DNA of 64,000 bases from Streptoalloteichus hindustanus (GTDB lineage Bacteria > Actinomycetota > Actinomycetes > Mycobacteriales > Pseudonocardiaceae): contig NZ_FQVN01000018.1 in the NCBI RefSeq assembly GCF_900129375.1, forward strand, positions 30,253-94,252. The letters run 5' to 3'. The position numbers and the translations under genes are program-made. Below the pieces are notes generated by a model. That model was not told the DNA's origin, did no database searches, and saw nothing but the letters and a program-made list of their open reading frames with translations. Shown here one piece after another: positions 26,896 through 35,470 of this stretch; the stretch's first letter is position 1; the number at the start of each line of letters is the position of its first letter.

Positions 26896-27855
26896 TCAGC
26901 GCGCCGCGAGCTCGGCGGCGAACGGGGGCTCGGCCCCGGCCCGGGAACAGGTCACCGCGGCGGCGTCGGCGACGAACGACAGCGCTTCCCGCCAGGCGTC
27001 CGCGTCCAGCGCGCGCACCGCGTCGACGGACAACGCGTCGTGCTCCGCCAGCCACGCCAGCACCGCGCCGTGCACCGTGTCGCCCGCCCCGATCGTGTCC
27101 ACAACGGTCACCGGACGGGCCGGGACCTCCACCAGGTCCCCGGCGCCGGTGAGCGCCGCGAGACCGGCCGCGCCCCTGGTCAGCAGTACGGCGGCGGGAC
27201 CGCGCCCGTGCCACTCCCTGACCGCGGCCAGCGGGTCCGCACCCTCGGCCAGCCAGCCGGCGTCCTCCTCGGACAGTTTCAGCAACCCCACGTCCGGCAG
27301 CCAGGAGCGGAACCGCGCCCGGTACGCCCCGGCGTCCGGCACCAACGCCGCCCGCACGTTGGGGTCCAGCGACACCAACCGGCCGGCGGCCGACTCCCTG
27401 CGCAACATCGCCTCGTAGGCGCTCGCCCCCGGCTCCAGGAGCAGCGACACCGTGCCGAGCGACAGCGCGCGCACGTCGTCGGGCAGCGGCCCCGGGTCGG
27501 CGACGAGCCGGTCCGCGGTGCCCTCGACGTGGAACGAGTACCGCGCCGAACCGTCCTCGGCCAGGCCCACCACGGCCAGAGTGGTCGGCTCCGCGCCACG
27601 TTGGACCATCGAGACATCCACATCGGACAGGCGCAGCCGCTCCACCAGCGCCTCGCCGAAGGTGTCCGTGGAGATCCGGGAGAGGAACCGCGTCGGAGCG
27701 CCGAGCCGGCCGAGGGTCACCGCGACGTTGAACGGCCCCCCGCCCATCAGCGGCGTCATCGGGGACAACACGCCGGGAGCGGCTCCGGCCCCGGGCACCA
27801 GGTCGACCAACGCCTCCCCGCCGACGACGATCCACCCCGGACTCACCGCACCCAT
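26896..27855 (-). CDS. PfkB family sugar kinase (fructokinase-like)
   Basis: 319 residues from ATG 27855, with GGGGCGGGG just upstream. ATP-dependent phosphorylation of a sugar is expected. The N-terminal signature PLMGGGPFNVAVTLGRLGAP and the C-terminal signature with catalytic Asp, VVDTIGAGDTVHGAVLAWL (about residue 250), are intact, and length is normal. WIVVGGEALVDLVP is typical of fructokinases. No sugar transporter lies beside it, so the substrate is open (fructose is the best guess). Confidence 0.9.
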   Translation of the reverse strand: MGAVSPGWIVVGGEALVDLVPGAGAAPGVLSPMTPLMGGGPFNVAVTLGRLGAPTRFLSRISTDTFGEALVERLRLSDVDVSMVQRGAEPTTLAVVGLAEDGSARYSFHVEGTADRLVADPGPLPDDVRALSLGTVSLLLEPGASAYEAMLRRESAAGRLVSLDPNVRAALVPDAGAYRARFRSWLPDVGLLKLSEEDAGWLAEGADPLAAVREWHGRGPAAVLLTRGAAGLAALTGAGDLVEVPARPVTVVDTIGAGDTVHGAVLAWLAEHDALSVDAVRALDADAWREALSFVADAAAVTCSRAGAEPPFAAELAAR

Positions 27856-27950
27856 TGCCCCGCCCCGTGTACCCAGACGGCCGATTTCCCCGGCCGGCGA
27901 CGTGCCGTATGGGTACACAGGGCGCGCCCGGGGTGTCTAGTCCTCGCCTT

Positions 27951-28214
27951 CTAGTCCTCGTCTTCGCCGACCTCACCGGCGGCGACCCGCGCCGCCTTCT
28001 CGTCCACCGCCCTGAGCAGCTCGGGCCACCGCTCCCGCAGCTCCTGGAACGCCTCGGCGGTGAACGACAGGACGAAGTCATGCCCACCCGAGAACATGCC
28101 CCGCGAACCGAACGTCAGCTCGACGAACCCCTCCTTCGTCACGAGCTGCTGCATCCTGAACCCCTCGGCGATGTCCACGTAGACGCCCGCCTCCACGGGC
28201 CTACCACCGACCAC
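27951..28214 (-). CDS. hypothetical protein divergent from the XRE regulator
   Basis: 87 residues if started at GTG 28214, which follows GCGGGAGGC at proper distance; the frame stays open to 28298. The sequence alternates strands and one helix (RPVEAGVYVDIAEGFRMQQL, then LSFTAEAFQELRERW) and ends in an acidic tail (EVGEDED). No family recognised. It faces away from an XRE-DUF5753 gene; such orphan neighbours of XRE/DUF397 sets are common in actinobacteria and may belong to the same regulatory unit. Confidence 0.6.
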   Translation of the reverse strand: MVGGRPVEAGVYVDIAEGFRMQQLVTKEGFVELTFGSRGMFSGGHDFVLSFTAEAFQELRERWPELLRAVDEKAARVAAGEVGEDED

Positions 28215-28275
28215 GACGCCTCCCGCTATGACGTAATGACCATCAGGAACAATGAGTGAGCAGCCGATCACAGAT

Positions 28276-28310
28276 AAGCCTTCAAGGCTTAAGATCACCG
28301 TAGACTTAAG
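28276..28310. promoter_or_regulatory. operator-like inverted repeats before the XRE gene
   Basis: AAGCCTT-C-AAGGCTT is a perfect inverted repeat at 28276-28290, and the hexamer palindrome CTTAAG follows at 28288-28293 and 28305-28310. The stretch is strongly AT-rich for this genome. It lies between the divergent small gene and the XRE gene, as expected for an autoregulated promoter. Confidence 0.55.
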
Positions 28311-28353
28311 CTATGGCGAAAGTCACTGCCCCGATCAGGTGAGGAGTGCGCGC

Positions 28354-29223
28354 GTGGGCCAGGTTCAGCAGACGGTGGAGCGCCGACAGCTCGGCCTGGC
28401 GCTGCAGCGCCTGCGCACGCAGGCCGGACTGGGCCAGCAGGACGCCGCGAACGCGATCAGGCGCTCCGCTCCGAGGATCAGCCAGGTCGAGCACGGCAAG
28501 GGCTCGCTGAGCGTCGAAGAGCTCCGCACACTCCTCGACCTCTACGGCGTCGTCGGCGACGAACGAGAAACCCTGCTCGCACTCGGCACCCAAGCCAGGA
28601 AGCGGAGACACCAGCCCTGGCAGGTCTACACCGATCTCCTCCCCGACGCCTTCCAACGTCTCGCCGACCTCCAAGCCGACGCCACCGCGATCACCTACTA
28701 CGAAACGGGTCTCGTTCCTGGTCTCGCCCAGTCACCGGACTACGTCCGGGCGATCATCACGAGCGGCGACGGCGTCTGGTGGCCGCAGTCCCCGGAGGAG
28801 ACCGAGCGCCGCATCGCGTTTCGCCTCAACCAGCAACGCCGTGTGTTGACAACCGACGGCCACAAACATCTGGACGTCATCTTCACTGAGGACGCGTTGC
28901 GGAACATCGTGGGCAGCCAGACCGTCATGGCCGGACAAGCAGCCCACCTGCTCCAACTCACCACTCAGCACTCCAACGTCACCGTGCGGATCGTTCCGTC
29001 GGAGACCGTCGACAACCCAGGACTCGGCGGCGGCCTGATGCTGCTCGACTTCGCGGCGGCACCTTCAATCTGCCATCTGCCTACCTTGTACGGGCCGGGC
29101 ACGTACTTCGATCAACCCGACGATATCGAGCCGATGCGCCGCCTACTCGAGAGAGTTCAATCCCTGGCGCTCAGTCCAGCCGAGACCAAGTCCCTCCTGC
29201 TCAAGGCAACAAAGGAGAGCTGA
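28354..29223 (+). CDS. XRE family regulator with DUF5753 domain
   Basis: 289 residues from GTG 28354, chosen for GAGGAG at 28341-28346. The N-terminal helix-turn-helix (QLGLALQRLRTQAGLGQQDA, then RRSAPRISQVEHGKGSLSVE, about residues 10-60) is followed by the DUF5753 domain, with YYETGLVPGLAQSPDYVRAI and ITEDAL-like FTEDALRNIVGSQ. Proteins of this kind pair with small DUF397 proteins, as in the Streptomyces whiJ-type loci, where they control development or antibiotic genes. Two DUF397 genes follow at once. Probably autoregulated through the AAGCCTT palindrome upstream. Confidence 0.93.
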   Translation: MGQVQQTVERRQLGLALQRLRTQAGLGQQDAANAIRRSAPRISQVEHGKGSLSVEELRTLLDLYGVVGDERETLLALGTQARKRRHQPWQVYTDLLPDAFQRLADLQADATAITYYETGLVPGLAQSPDYVRAIITSGDGVWWPQSPEETERRIAFRLNQQRRVLTTDGHKHLDVIFTEDALRNIVGSQTVMAGQAAHLLQLTTQHSNVTVRIVPSETVDNPGLGGGLMLLDFAAAPSICHLPTLYGPGTYFDQPDDIEPMRRLLERVQSLALSPAETKSLLLKATKES

Positions 29224-29225
29224 AC

Positions 29226-29408
29226 ATGCAGCGTGATACCGGCTGGTACAAGAGCAGCCGCAGCACTGCCGCGAACAACTCTTGCGTGGAAGTCCGCATC
29301 ACGGACAACACGGTCGCAGTCCGTGACTCCAAGAACCGCAGCGGAGCCACCCTGAACTTCAGCCATCACGCTTGGTCGTCTTTCCTCCAGCGCTTCAAGG
29401 AGAAATGA
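29226..29408 (+). CDS. DUF397 domain protein
   Basis: 60 residues from ATG 29226, two bases after the XRE stop. The family pattern is complete: GWYKSSRSTAANNSCVEVRI, then AVRDSKNRSGATLNFSHHAW. DUF397 proteins are small partners that modulate the neighbouring XRE regulator. The stop overlaps the start of a second DUF397 gene (ATGA). Confidence 0.92.
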   Translation: MQRDTGWYKSSRSTAANNSCVEVRITDNTVAVRDSKNRSGATLNFSHHAWSSFLQRFKEK

Positions 29409-29590
29409 TCGTGCGCAACAAAGGCTGGTACAAGAGCAGCCACAGCGCCGCAGCGAGCAACAACTGTGTCGAGGTACGGATCACTGACGAGGCCGTCGGG
29501 GTACGTGACTCGAAAGACCGGAGTGGCCCGGCGTTGAGCTTCGAGCGGAAGGCGTGGGCGGCCTTCGTCAAGCGAGTCAGGAACGACTGA
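29405..29590 (+). CDS. DUF397 domain protein, second copy
   Basis: 61 residues from ATG 29405. It is about 60 percent identical to its upstream neighbour (GWYKSSHSAAASNNCVEVRI, VGVRDSKDRSGPALSFERKA), so the pair is a tandem duplication. Divergence at the C-terminal helix may let the two bind different faces or partners of the XRE protein. Confidence 0.92.
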   Translation: MIVRNKGWYKSSHSAAASNNCVEVRITDEAVGVRDSKDRSGPALSFERKAWAAFVKRVRND

Positions 29591-29643
29591 GAACCCGGCA
29601 AACGCACGTCAGCAAAAGTCCACAGAGAGGGGAGCGCTCGTTC

Positions 29644-30420
29644 GTGGCCGTTCTGGAGATGGATTACGTGGAGCTGGGCGTGGCGTGGCAGGTGTCGAAC
29701 CTGCCGGAGCTACCGACTTTGTTCACCTGGCGAAACCACGGCTCGACGCCCGCTGACCCGGAGCGCGCGCTGGACGAGGCCGAGGACCGCCTGCGGGCGC
29801 GGGGCCTCATCCGCACCGGCAGCGTCCTCGACGAGGAACTGCGCGCCATCCTGGAGGTCTTCACCGCCGGATCGACCGAGGTGGATCTCCGGTTCGCGCC
29901 GGCGCCCGGGACCGAGGTCCGCGCCTGTGTCGCCGCGCGTGGGGACTTCGCCGCCCGCGCCATCCTTCAGAACGACTACGTCCGGGTGGAGAGCATCCCC
30001 GCGTACTCGGCGATCGACGCCCTGATCGGCGTGTTGCCAGCCGTTCCCCGCGCTTCCGGACCGGTGATCAGCCTCCCCGAGGCCGACTTCGACGCCGCCG
30101 TGGCCGAGGCCGGCGAGAACGCCTCCGACAGCGCGGTCCTCGCCGGCCTGCGGTCCAGGGGCATCTCCTCCGACGACGCACGCACCGCGGTTCGGCTCCT
30201 GGGCGGGGAGCGCCGGCTCTACGGGAAGTTCGGTGCCGCAGCGCGTGATCACCTCGGCCGACGCCACCGGAGCACTCAGTCCACCCGGGTCATCGACTCC
30301 GCCGAGGGCCGGAGCGCCCTGTACCGCCGGGGCGGTTACCTGGTGATCGCTCCGGCCGATCACGCGCTGCTCGTCAGGGTGGTCCGGGAGTTGCTGGACG
30401 AGACCGCCCGAATGACGTAG
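29644..30420 (+). CDS. EspG family ESX secretion-associated protein
   Basis: 258 residues from GTG 29644, with GGGGAG at 29629-29634. Typical EspG pattern: LEMDYVELGVAWQVSNLPEL at the start, the middle AEDRLRARGLIRTG, and the C-terminal SAEGRSALYRRGGYLVIAPA with the domain end RVVRELLDET. EspG proteins are cytosolic chaperones that bind PE/PPE-type substrates and guide them to the type VII machinery. A WXG/PPE-like gene lies four genes downstream, fitting that role. No Ecc core genes are in the window. Confidence 0.88.
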   Translation: MAVLEMDYVELGVAWQVSNLPELPTLFTWRNHGSTPADPERALDEAEDRLRARGLIRTGSVLDEELRAILEVFTAGSTEVDLRFAPAPGTEVRACVAARGDFAARAILQNDYVRVESIPAYSAIDALIGVLPAVPRASGPVISLPEADFDAAVAEAGENASDSAVLAGLRSRGISSDDARTAVRLLGGERRLYGKFGAAARDHLGRRHRSTQSTRVIDSAEGRSALYRRGGYLVIAPADHALLVRVVRELLDETARMT

Positions 30421-30527
30421 TGCGAGATCGTCCTCTCTCGTTCTTGGTCTGAGAGCGAATGATCGCGTGTCACGATGAGGAAACACGCGACGTCACACAG
30501 TGCTCGCCAGGGGAGGAGCGAACACAC

Positions 30528-30926
30528 ATGCCCGCCAACGACCCGGGCTCCGGCGACCTGTCACGCCTGCTGAACCCGCTGTCCACGATCCACACCTGGG
30601 TGAACGACGGCGCCGGCGGCGTCCACCAAGCCTCGTTCTCCGTCGACCCCGACCAACTCCCAGTCCTCCGCCAGGGCCTCCAACAGGCCCAGGACAAGCT
30701 CATCGCCCTCCGATCGGATGCGTTTGAGCTTCTGGGCATTCCGGCACCGGGAAACGATGAGGTCAGCAGGCGGGCGGTCGAACGTTTCGCCCGCCAAGTC
30801 GACGGTCCTGACGGCACTCTTCTCAAGGCCGTCGACGACGGAACGCGGCGACTTCAGGACATCATCGACCAGATCGATGCCCTCACCAAGACCTACCAGC
30901 AGGCCGACGACGACTCCCGGATGTGA
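30528..30926 (+). CDS. small helical ESX-associated protein
   Basis: 132 residues from ATG 30528, with GGGGAGGAG upstream. After a short Gly/Pro-rich N-terminus it is helical throughout (SFSVDPDQLPVLRQGLQQAQ, then LLKAVDDGTRRLQDIIDQID), the usual look of PE-like or Esx partner proteins in Pseudonocardiaceae ESX clusters. No signal peptide. It sits between espG and the lipoprotein genes, and probably pairs with the WXG/PPE-like protein; inference. Confidence 0.75.
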   Translation: MPANDPGSGDLSRLLNPLSTIHTWVNDGAGGVHQASFSVDPDQLPVLRQGLQQAQDKLIALRSDAFELLGIPAPGNDEVSRRAVERFARQVDGPDGTLLKAVDDGTRRLQDIIDQIDALTKTYQQADDDSRM

Positions 30927-30929
30927 CAT

Positions 30930-31517
30930 GTGATCCACGCACGACGACTCGCCACAGCCGCCGCCTGCACGGCCCTACTGGCTTTGGCCGGCTGCACCAG
31001 CAGCATGCCAGGGCAAGCCTCCACTGCCCCAGCCTCTCCAAATCAAACTGGCGCTGCACCCACGTCAACCAACAGCAGCGCGCCGAAGGTAACCAGTCCG
31101 AAGAACCTCAAGGCCATCAGCGACGCCTGCCAACTCCTCACACCTCAACAACTGCAAGAACTCGGAGCCAGCGGGCCGCGACCCGACAAATCCCTTTGGG
31201 GAGAGGCCAACTGCGCTTGGCGCAACGACAACCTCTATTTGCGACTGTCGCCGGACACTTCCCAAGGACGCGGGCTGAGCGCCGCTTATTCCAATCGCAA
31301 GCCAGGCTCCACAGAAACTACTGTCAGTGGGCACCCTGGCCTGCAAGCCGACAAGGACGGCATGAGCTGCGGTGTTTATGTCGGCGTCTCTGATACTCAG
31401 GCATTCTTGACCGCAGTCACGATCCTCCGGGATGTCAAGCCCGAGTACAAGGACCGGTGCGCATTCGCCGAGAAGATCGCCGGCATGGTCCTGACCAACC
31501 TCCCCCCGGGAAGCTGA
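30930..31517 (+). CDS. DUF3558-type lipoprotein
   Basis: 195 residues from GTG 30930, three bases after the previous stop. A signal peptide ends in lipobox LAGC (about residue 22). A low-complexity Ser/Thr/Pro linker leads to the DUF3558 domain: ISDACQLLTPQQLQELGAS, CAWRNDNLYLRLSPD and CGVYVGVSDTQAFLTAV, with conserved cysteines. DUF3558 lipoproteins sit on the outer face of the membrane and often accompany ESX-related genes in this order; function unknown. Nearly duplicated in the next gene. Confidence 0.9.
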   Translation: MIHARRLATAAACTALLALAGCTSSMPGQASTAPASPNQTGAAPTSTNSSAPKVTSPKNLKAISDACQLLTPQQLQELGASGPRPDKSLWGEANCAWRNDNLYLRLSPDTSQGRGLSAAYSNRKPGSTETTVSGHPGLQADKDGMSCGVYVGVSDTQAFLTAVTILRDVKPEYKDRCAFAEKIAGMVLTNLPPGS

Positions 31518-31534
31518 CCAGGGTGAGGCGTCAA

Positions 31535-32113
31535 ATGCGCGGACTATTGATCATCTCCACGGCACTGATCGCCCAAGGAGTGGTGGGCTGCACCAGCACC
31601 ACCTCGGGACAAGCCCCCACGTCTTCGCCTCCCCAAAGCAGCGTGGCGGCCAGCACGACGGCAGCCGTCGACGTCGTACCCAAGGTCACCAAGCCGAAGA
31701 ACCTCAAGGCCATCGCCGACGCATGCCAGCTCCTTAGCCCTCAACAACTCCAGGAACTCGGCGCCAGTCAACCTCGGCCCGATAAATCCCCCTGGGGGGA
31801 GGGTACCTGCACTTGGCGCAACGACAACCTCAATGTCCACCTTGCGCCGGACACCACACAGGGCAAGGGGCTAGCCATCGCCTACGCCAACCGGCGTAAC
31901 AACTCCGAAGCCACCACAGTTAATGGCCATCCCGGACTGCGGTCCGGGAAAGAAAGCATGTCCTGCGGTCTTTGGATCGGCGCTTCGGACACGCAGGCTC
32001 TTTCCATCAGCTTGACCGTGCTTCGGGACGTGAAGCCGGAGTACAAGGACCGGTGTGCTTTCGCCGAGAAGGTCGCCGGGATGGTGTTGTCCAACCTGCC
32101 GGCAGCAAGCTGA
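31535..32113 (+). CDS. DUF3558-type lipoprotein, paralogue
   Basis: 192 residues from ATG 31535, with GTGAGGCG at ribosome-binding distance. The signal peptide MRGLLIISTALIAQGVVGC ends at the lipobox cysteine. The mature domain closely repeats the upstream gene (IADACQLLSPQQLQELGAS; VLRDVKPEYKDRCAFAEKV is shared almost identically), so this is a recent tandem duplication. The signal peptides and linkers have diverged far more than the domain. Confidence 0.9.
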   Translation: MRGLLIISTALIAQGVVGCTSTTSGQAPTSSPPQSSVAASTTAAVDVVPKVTKPKNLKAIADACQLLSPQQLQELGASQPRPDKSPWGEGTCTWRNDNLNVHLAPDTTQGKGLAIAYANRRNNSEATTVNGHPGLRSGKESMSCGLWIGASDTQALSISLTVLRDVKPEYKDRCAFAEKVAGMVLSNLPAAS

Positions 32114-32140
32114 TTCGAGCACGACCGAGGGGGTGGGCCC

Positions 32141-33454
32141 ATGTGGCCGTTCGACAGGAAGGTGCCGGGAACTCCCCGCGCGGCCTTCGACCATCAGAGG
32201 ATCTACGACGAACTGCACGGCGGGGCGGGTACCGGGGGGATGTCCAACGCCGCCGCCGCGTGGCGCGAGCGGGTGGGTGCCAGGTTCAACGAGGTTGACC
32301 AGCTCATCACCGAGACGATGAAGAAGGTCAGCCCGATCTGGCAGGGGCAGGCGGCGGAGGCGTTCACGAGCGGCCTGTCGCCCATGGCGCAGTTCGTGCG
32401 CGACGCCAAGAGCGTGTCGGAGTCGATGGCGCAGGTGGTGTCCGACCAGACCAACCACTTCACGGCAGTGCGGGACAGCATGCCGGCTCCGGTGAAGGTC
32501 ACGGCCACCGACAACGTTTTCTCTCGCGGCTGGAATCACCTGTGGGGCGACAAGACCGACGCGGAGAAGCAGGAGGAGGCGGCGCAGCAGAGCTCTGACG
32601 CCGCCCGCGCCCTGTACACGCGGTACACGGACAGCACCGAGAGCACGACGACGAATCTCGCGTCGTACCCGGCCGCGCCGAAGGTGACGGTTGAGGCTGG
32701 CGACCAGACGACGTCGTCGCACAACAACCGGATCGACTATCCGCAGACGAGCGACCACCGGGGGCGGACCGGCGACGACAACGCCTATCGGCCGGTCGAC
32801 GCGCGTCCTTTCGGCTCCGAAAGGCCCGTCGAGCCCAGGCCCTTCGAGCAGAACCATTTCCAGGACAATTCTCGCCCGCCCGGTGGTGGGAACACGAACG
32901 TCGACCCGCCGCGCGCCCGGCCCCTGCCGGGAGACGATCCCGCTCTGGTCAACAAGCAGTCGATCATCCCGGCGCCTGGTCCGACTCCCCCGCCGCCTCC
33001 GCCCGTGTTTCCTCCGGGTGGGCCCGCGCCCGTGGGCGGTCCGCCTCCCGGCTTCGGCCCAGGTCCGTTCCCCGGTCCTCGTCCCGGCCCCGGCGGGTTC
33101 GGCCCGCGCGGTGGGTTCCCGGGCGGCGGGTCGGCGAGCGGTGGTTTCGCGGGTGGCCGTCCCGGTGGAGTGGGCGGCGGTCCTGGTGGACCAGGGCAGG
33201 GCGGCGGCCCCCTGGGTCGGGGCGGCTTCGCCGGCGCGGGGATGCCGGGGCAGGGCCCGGCGGGTTTCGGTCCGCAGGGCGCGAGCGCGCCGGGTCGCCC
33301 CGGGGCGCCCGGAACGGCCGGAGCGCCGGGGATGGCCGGCGGACGCTCGGGTCAGGGCGGCGAGGACGCGGAGCACGAGAACAAGTACGTCCAGCCGACG
33401 GACGAGCACTGGGGCGACGGCCGCAAGGTCCCCCCGCCCGTCATCGGCGGATAG
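32141..33454 (+). CDS. WXG/PPE-like ESX substrate with Pro- and Gly-rich C-terminal tail
   Basis: 437 residues. The first 180 residues form the helical domain of PPE/WXG type, with W-x-G in SPIWQGQAAEAFTSGLSPMA (about residue 65). A hydrophilic stretch (170-280) leads to a proline-rich part (PGPTPPPPPPVFPPG, about 285) and then about 110 residues of Gly/Pro repeats (GGFGPRGGFPGGGSASGGF). It ends in a conserved-looking charged tail with EHENKYVQPTDEHWGDGR. Likely exported by a type VII system with the EspG protein upstream as chaperone. A perfect hairpin terminator closes the block. Confidence 0.85.
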   Translation: MWPFDRKVPGTPRAAFDHQRIYDELHGGAGTGGMSNAAAAWRERVGARFNEVDQLITETMKKVSPIWQGQAAEAFTSGLSPMAQFVRDAKSVSESMAQVVSDQTNHFTAVRDSMPAPVKVTATDNVFSRGWNHLWGDKTDAEKQEEAAQQSSDAARALYTRYTDSTESTTTNLASYPAAPKVTVEAGDQTTSSHNNRIDYPQTSDHRGRTGDDNAYRPVDARPFGSERPVEPRPFEQNHFQDNSRPPGGGNTNVDPPRARPLPGDDPALVNKQSIIPAPGPTPPPPPPVFPPGGPAPVGGPPPGFGPGPFPGPRPGPGGFGPRGGFPGGGSASGGFAGGRPGGVGGGPGGPGQGGGPLGRGGFAGAGMPGQGPAGFGPQGASAPGRPGAPGTAGAPGMAGGRSGQGGEDAEHENKYVQPTDEHWGDGRKVPPPVIGG

Positions 33455-33459
33455 CGAAC

Positions 33460-33497
33460 GGCTGGCCTTGTGCGTCGCGCCACGCACAAGGCCAGCC
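33460..33497. terminator. bidirectional terminator
   Basis: A perfect 16-base-pair inverted repeat (arms 33460-33475 and 33482-33497, loop CGCGCC) lies between convergent genes ending at 33454 (+) and 33506 (-). Confidence 0.88.
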
Positions 33498-33505
33498 CGC
33501 GGTGG

Positions 33506-34717
33506 TCAGCCCTCGCGGTAGAAGGGGTTGACCACCACGCCCTCGCCGCGCTCGGTGTCGAAGTGGTACACCTCGCGGCCGGAGACGAAGACGCGCATCG
33601 CGCGGCTCATCACGTCGAGCGGGTCGCCGGACCACAGCACGACGTCGGCGTCCAGGCCCGGGCGCAGGGCGCCCACCCGGTCGTCGAGGCCCATGATCTC
33701 GGCCGGGTTCCGGGTGATGGCCCGCAGCGCCGAGGTGCGGTCCAGGCCGTCCTTCACGGCGAAGGTCGCCTGGTGCACCAGGAAGTTGATCGGCACCACC
33801 GGGTGGTCGGTGGTCAGCGCCATCTTCACGCCGGCCCGGTCGAGGATGCCCGGGTTGCGGAAGGTGCGCTGCCGGACCTCGACCTTGGACCGGCCGACGA
33901 TCAGCGGCCCGGTGATGACCGGGATGCGCTTCTCGGCGATGAGGTCGGCCAGCAGGTGGGCCTCGGTGCCGTGGTTGAGGATCAGCCGGTAGCCGAACTC
34001 CTCGGAGAGCCGGATCGCGGTGGCGATGTCGTCGGCGCGGTGCGAGTGCTGGCACCACGGCAACTCGCCGTCGAGCACGCTGGTCAGCGTCTCCATCGTG
34101 GTGTCGCGGTCGAACGGCTTGTTCTCGGCGCGGGCGTGGTCGCGCCTGGCCCGGTAGTCCTCGGCCTTGGTCAGCGCGTCGCGGATGATCGCGGCCACGC
34201 CGAGCCGGGTGGAGGGCGTCTTGTCCTTGTTGCCGTAGACGCGCTTCGGGTTCTCGCCGAGGGCGCTCTTCACGCTGGTCTCGCGGATCAGCATGTCGTC
34301 GACCGTGCGGCCCCAGCACTTCACGGCGACGGTGCGACCGCCGATGGGGTTGCCCGAGCCGGGCTTGACCACCACGGTCGTGACGCCGCCGGCCAGCGCG
34401 TCGACGAAGCCGACGTCGGCCGGGTTGATGCCGTCGAGCGCCCGCAGCCGGGCGCCGACCGGGTCAGTCATCTCGTTGGTGTCCTCGCCGGCCCAGCCCT
34501 CGCCCTCCTCGCAGACGCCGACGTGGCCGTGGGCCTCCACGAACCCGGGCAGCACCCACTGCCCGGCGGCGTCCACCACCTCGGCGTCGGCCGGGACCGC
34601 CACCTCGTCGGCCGGCCCGACGGCGGCGATCCGCCCGTCCTCGACCAGCACCGTGCCGCCCTCGATCGGCTCCCCGTCGACCGGGACGACGTAACCACCA
34701 GTGATCGCAAGTCGCAT
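33506..34717 (-). CDS. amidohydrolase, imidazolonepropionase/hydantoinase-like
   Basis: 403 residues from ATG 34717. Metal-dependent hydrolase of the amidohydrolase superfamily: LPGFVEAHGHVGVCEEGEGW carries the first metal-binding HxH (about residue 60). The later QHSHRADD, NHGTEAHLLADLIAEKRIPV and ALTTDHPVVPINFL supply further metal ligands. A C-terminal strand region (VGALRPGLDADVVLWSGDPL) is typical. The physiological substrate is unknown. A perfect TTAGC-AAC-GCTAA repeat (34720-34732) lies immediately upstream of the start codon and may be an operator. Confidence 0.88.
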   Translation of the reverse strand: MRLAITGGYVVPVDGEPIEGGTVLVEDGRIAAVGPADEVAVPADAEVVDAAGQWVLPGFVEAHGHVGVCEEGEGWAGEDTNEMTDPVGARLRALDGINPADVGFVDALAGGVTTVVVKPGSGNPIGGRTVAVKCWGRTVDDMLIRETSVKSALGENPKRVYGNKDKTPSTRLGVAAIIRDALTKAEDYRARRDHARAENKPFDRDTTMETLTSVLDGELPWCQHSHRADDIATAIRLSEEFGYRLILNHGTEAHLLADLIAEKRIPVITGPLIVGRSKVEVRQRTFRNPGILDRAGVKMALTTDHPVVPINFLVHQATFAVKDGLDRTSALRAITRNPAEIMGLDDRVGALRPGLDADVVLWSGDPLDVMSRAMRVFVSGREVYHFDTERGEGVVVNPFYREG

Positions 34718-34791
34718 GGTTAGCAACGCTAATGACCGGATGGGGGATGGACAACGGTTCTGGCGATACTTCTCCGTCGCCCTCGGTGGCT

Positions 34792-35424
34792 TCAGTCGGC
34801 TGGAGCAGCCACGAGCTCGGCGATGAGGTCCAGCTCCGCGCCGAGCAGGTCGAGCGCCTCCCCCGTCGACAGCTCGCCCGGGTAGGTGGCCGCCTGCAGG
34901 GTCAGCCCGTCGAGGAACACGTGGAGCCGGCGGGCCTGCCGCTCCAGCGACGGGTCCTGGAGCTCGTCGCCGACGACCTCCGGCGGGCGGGCGTCGCAGC
35001 GGAACGCGACCGCGAGCCGGCAGATGTGGCGCTCGCCGGCCCAGGCGATGCCTCGCAGGTCGCCCATCGACGCGTCGGTGCGGGCGCGGACCAGGCAGGC
35101 CAACCACACGTCGGCCTCGACGCGCCGGTCCGCGTCCAGCGGCAGCATCTCCGCGAGGAGCGCCCGCGCCCGGTCCACGCCGGAGAGGTCCGCCCGGAGG
35201 AGCTCCGTGACGCGGGCGCCGACACTGCGCCCCACCGCCTCCGCCGCGAAGCGGAGCAGACCGCGCTGACTGTCGAAGTAGTGCCGCAGACCACCGATCG
35301 AGAGACCGGCCTCCTCGGCGATCCGCCGCACGGTGGCCGCCTCGATCCCGTCCCTGCCGATGACCTCCCACACCACGCGGGCGAGTTCCGCGCGCCGCTG
35401 GTCGTGGTCGACGAGCTTCGGCAT
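34792..35424 (-). CDS. TetR family transcriptional regulator
   Basis: 210 residues. Helix-turn-helix at about residues 10-55 (RRAELARVVWEVIGRDGIEA, TVRRIAEEAGLSIGGLRHYF), then a C-terminal domain of the BetI/TetR_C_6 type (QRGLLRFAAEAVGRSVGARV). Divergent from a CPBP protease gene with a 46-base gap that contains an imperfect inverted repeat (35444-35468). It is also upstream of the amidohydrolase on the same strand, which could be a second target. Confidence 0.9.
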   Translation of the reverse strand: MPKLVDHDQRRAELARVVWEVIGRDGIEAATVRRIAEEAGLSIGGLRHYFDSQRGLLRFAAEAVGRSVGARVTELLRADLSGVDRARALLAEMLPLDADRRVEADVWLACLVRARTDASMGDLRGIAWAGERHICRLAVAFRCDARPPEVVGDELQDPSLERQARRLHVFLDGLTLQAATYPGELSTGEALDLLGAELDLIAELVAAPAD

Positions 35425-35443
35425 GCCCCCAGTTGTAGCACGC

Positions 35444-35468
35444 TTGTTCGGTCTCGGTTACCGTACAA
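35444..35468. promoter_or_regulatory. candidate TetR operator
   Basis: TTGTTCGG (35444-35451) and CCGTACAA (35461-35468) form an imperfect inverted repeat ending two bases before the GTG start of the divergent CPBP gene. Confidence 0.45.
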
Positions 35469-35470
35469 AC

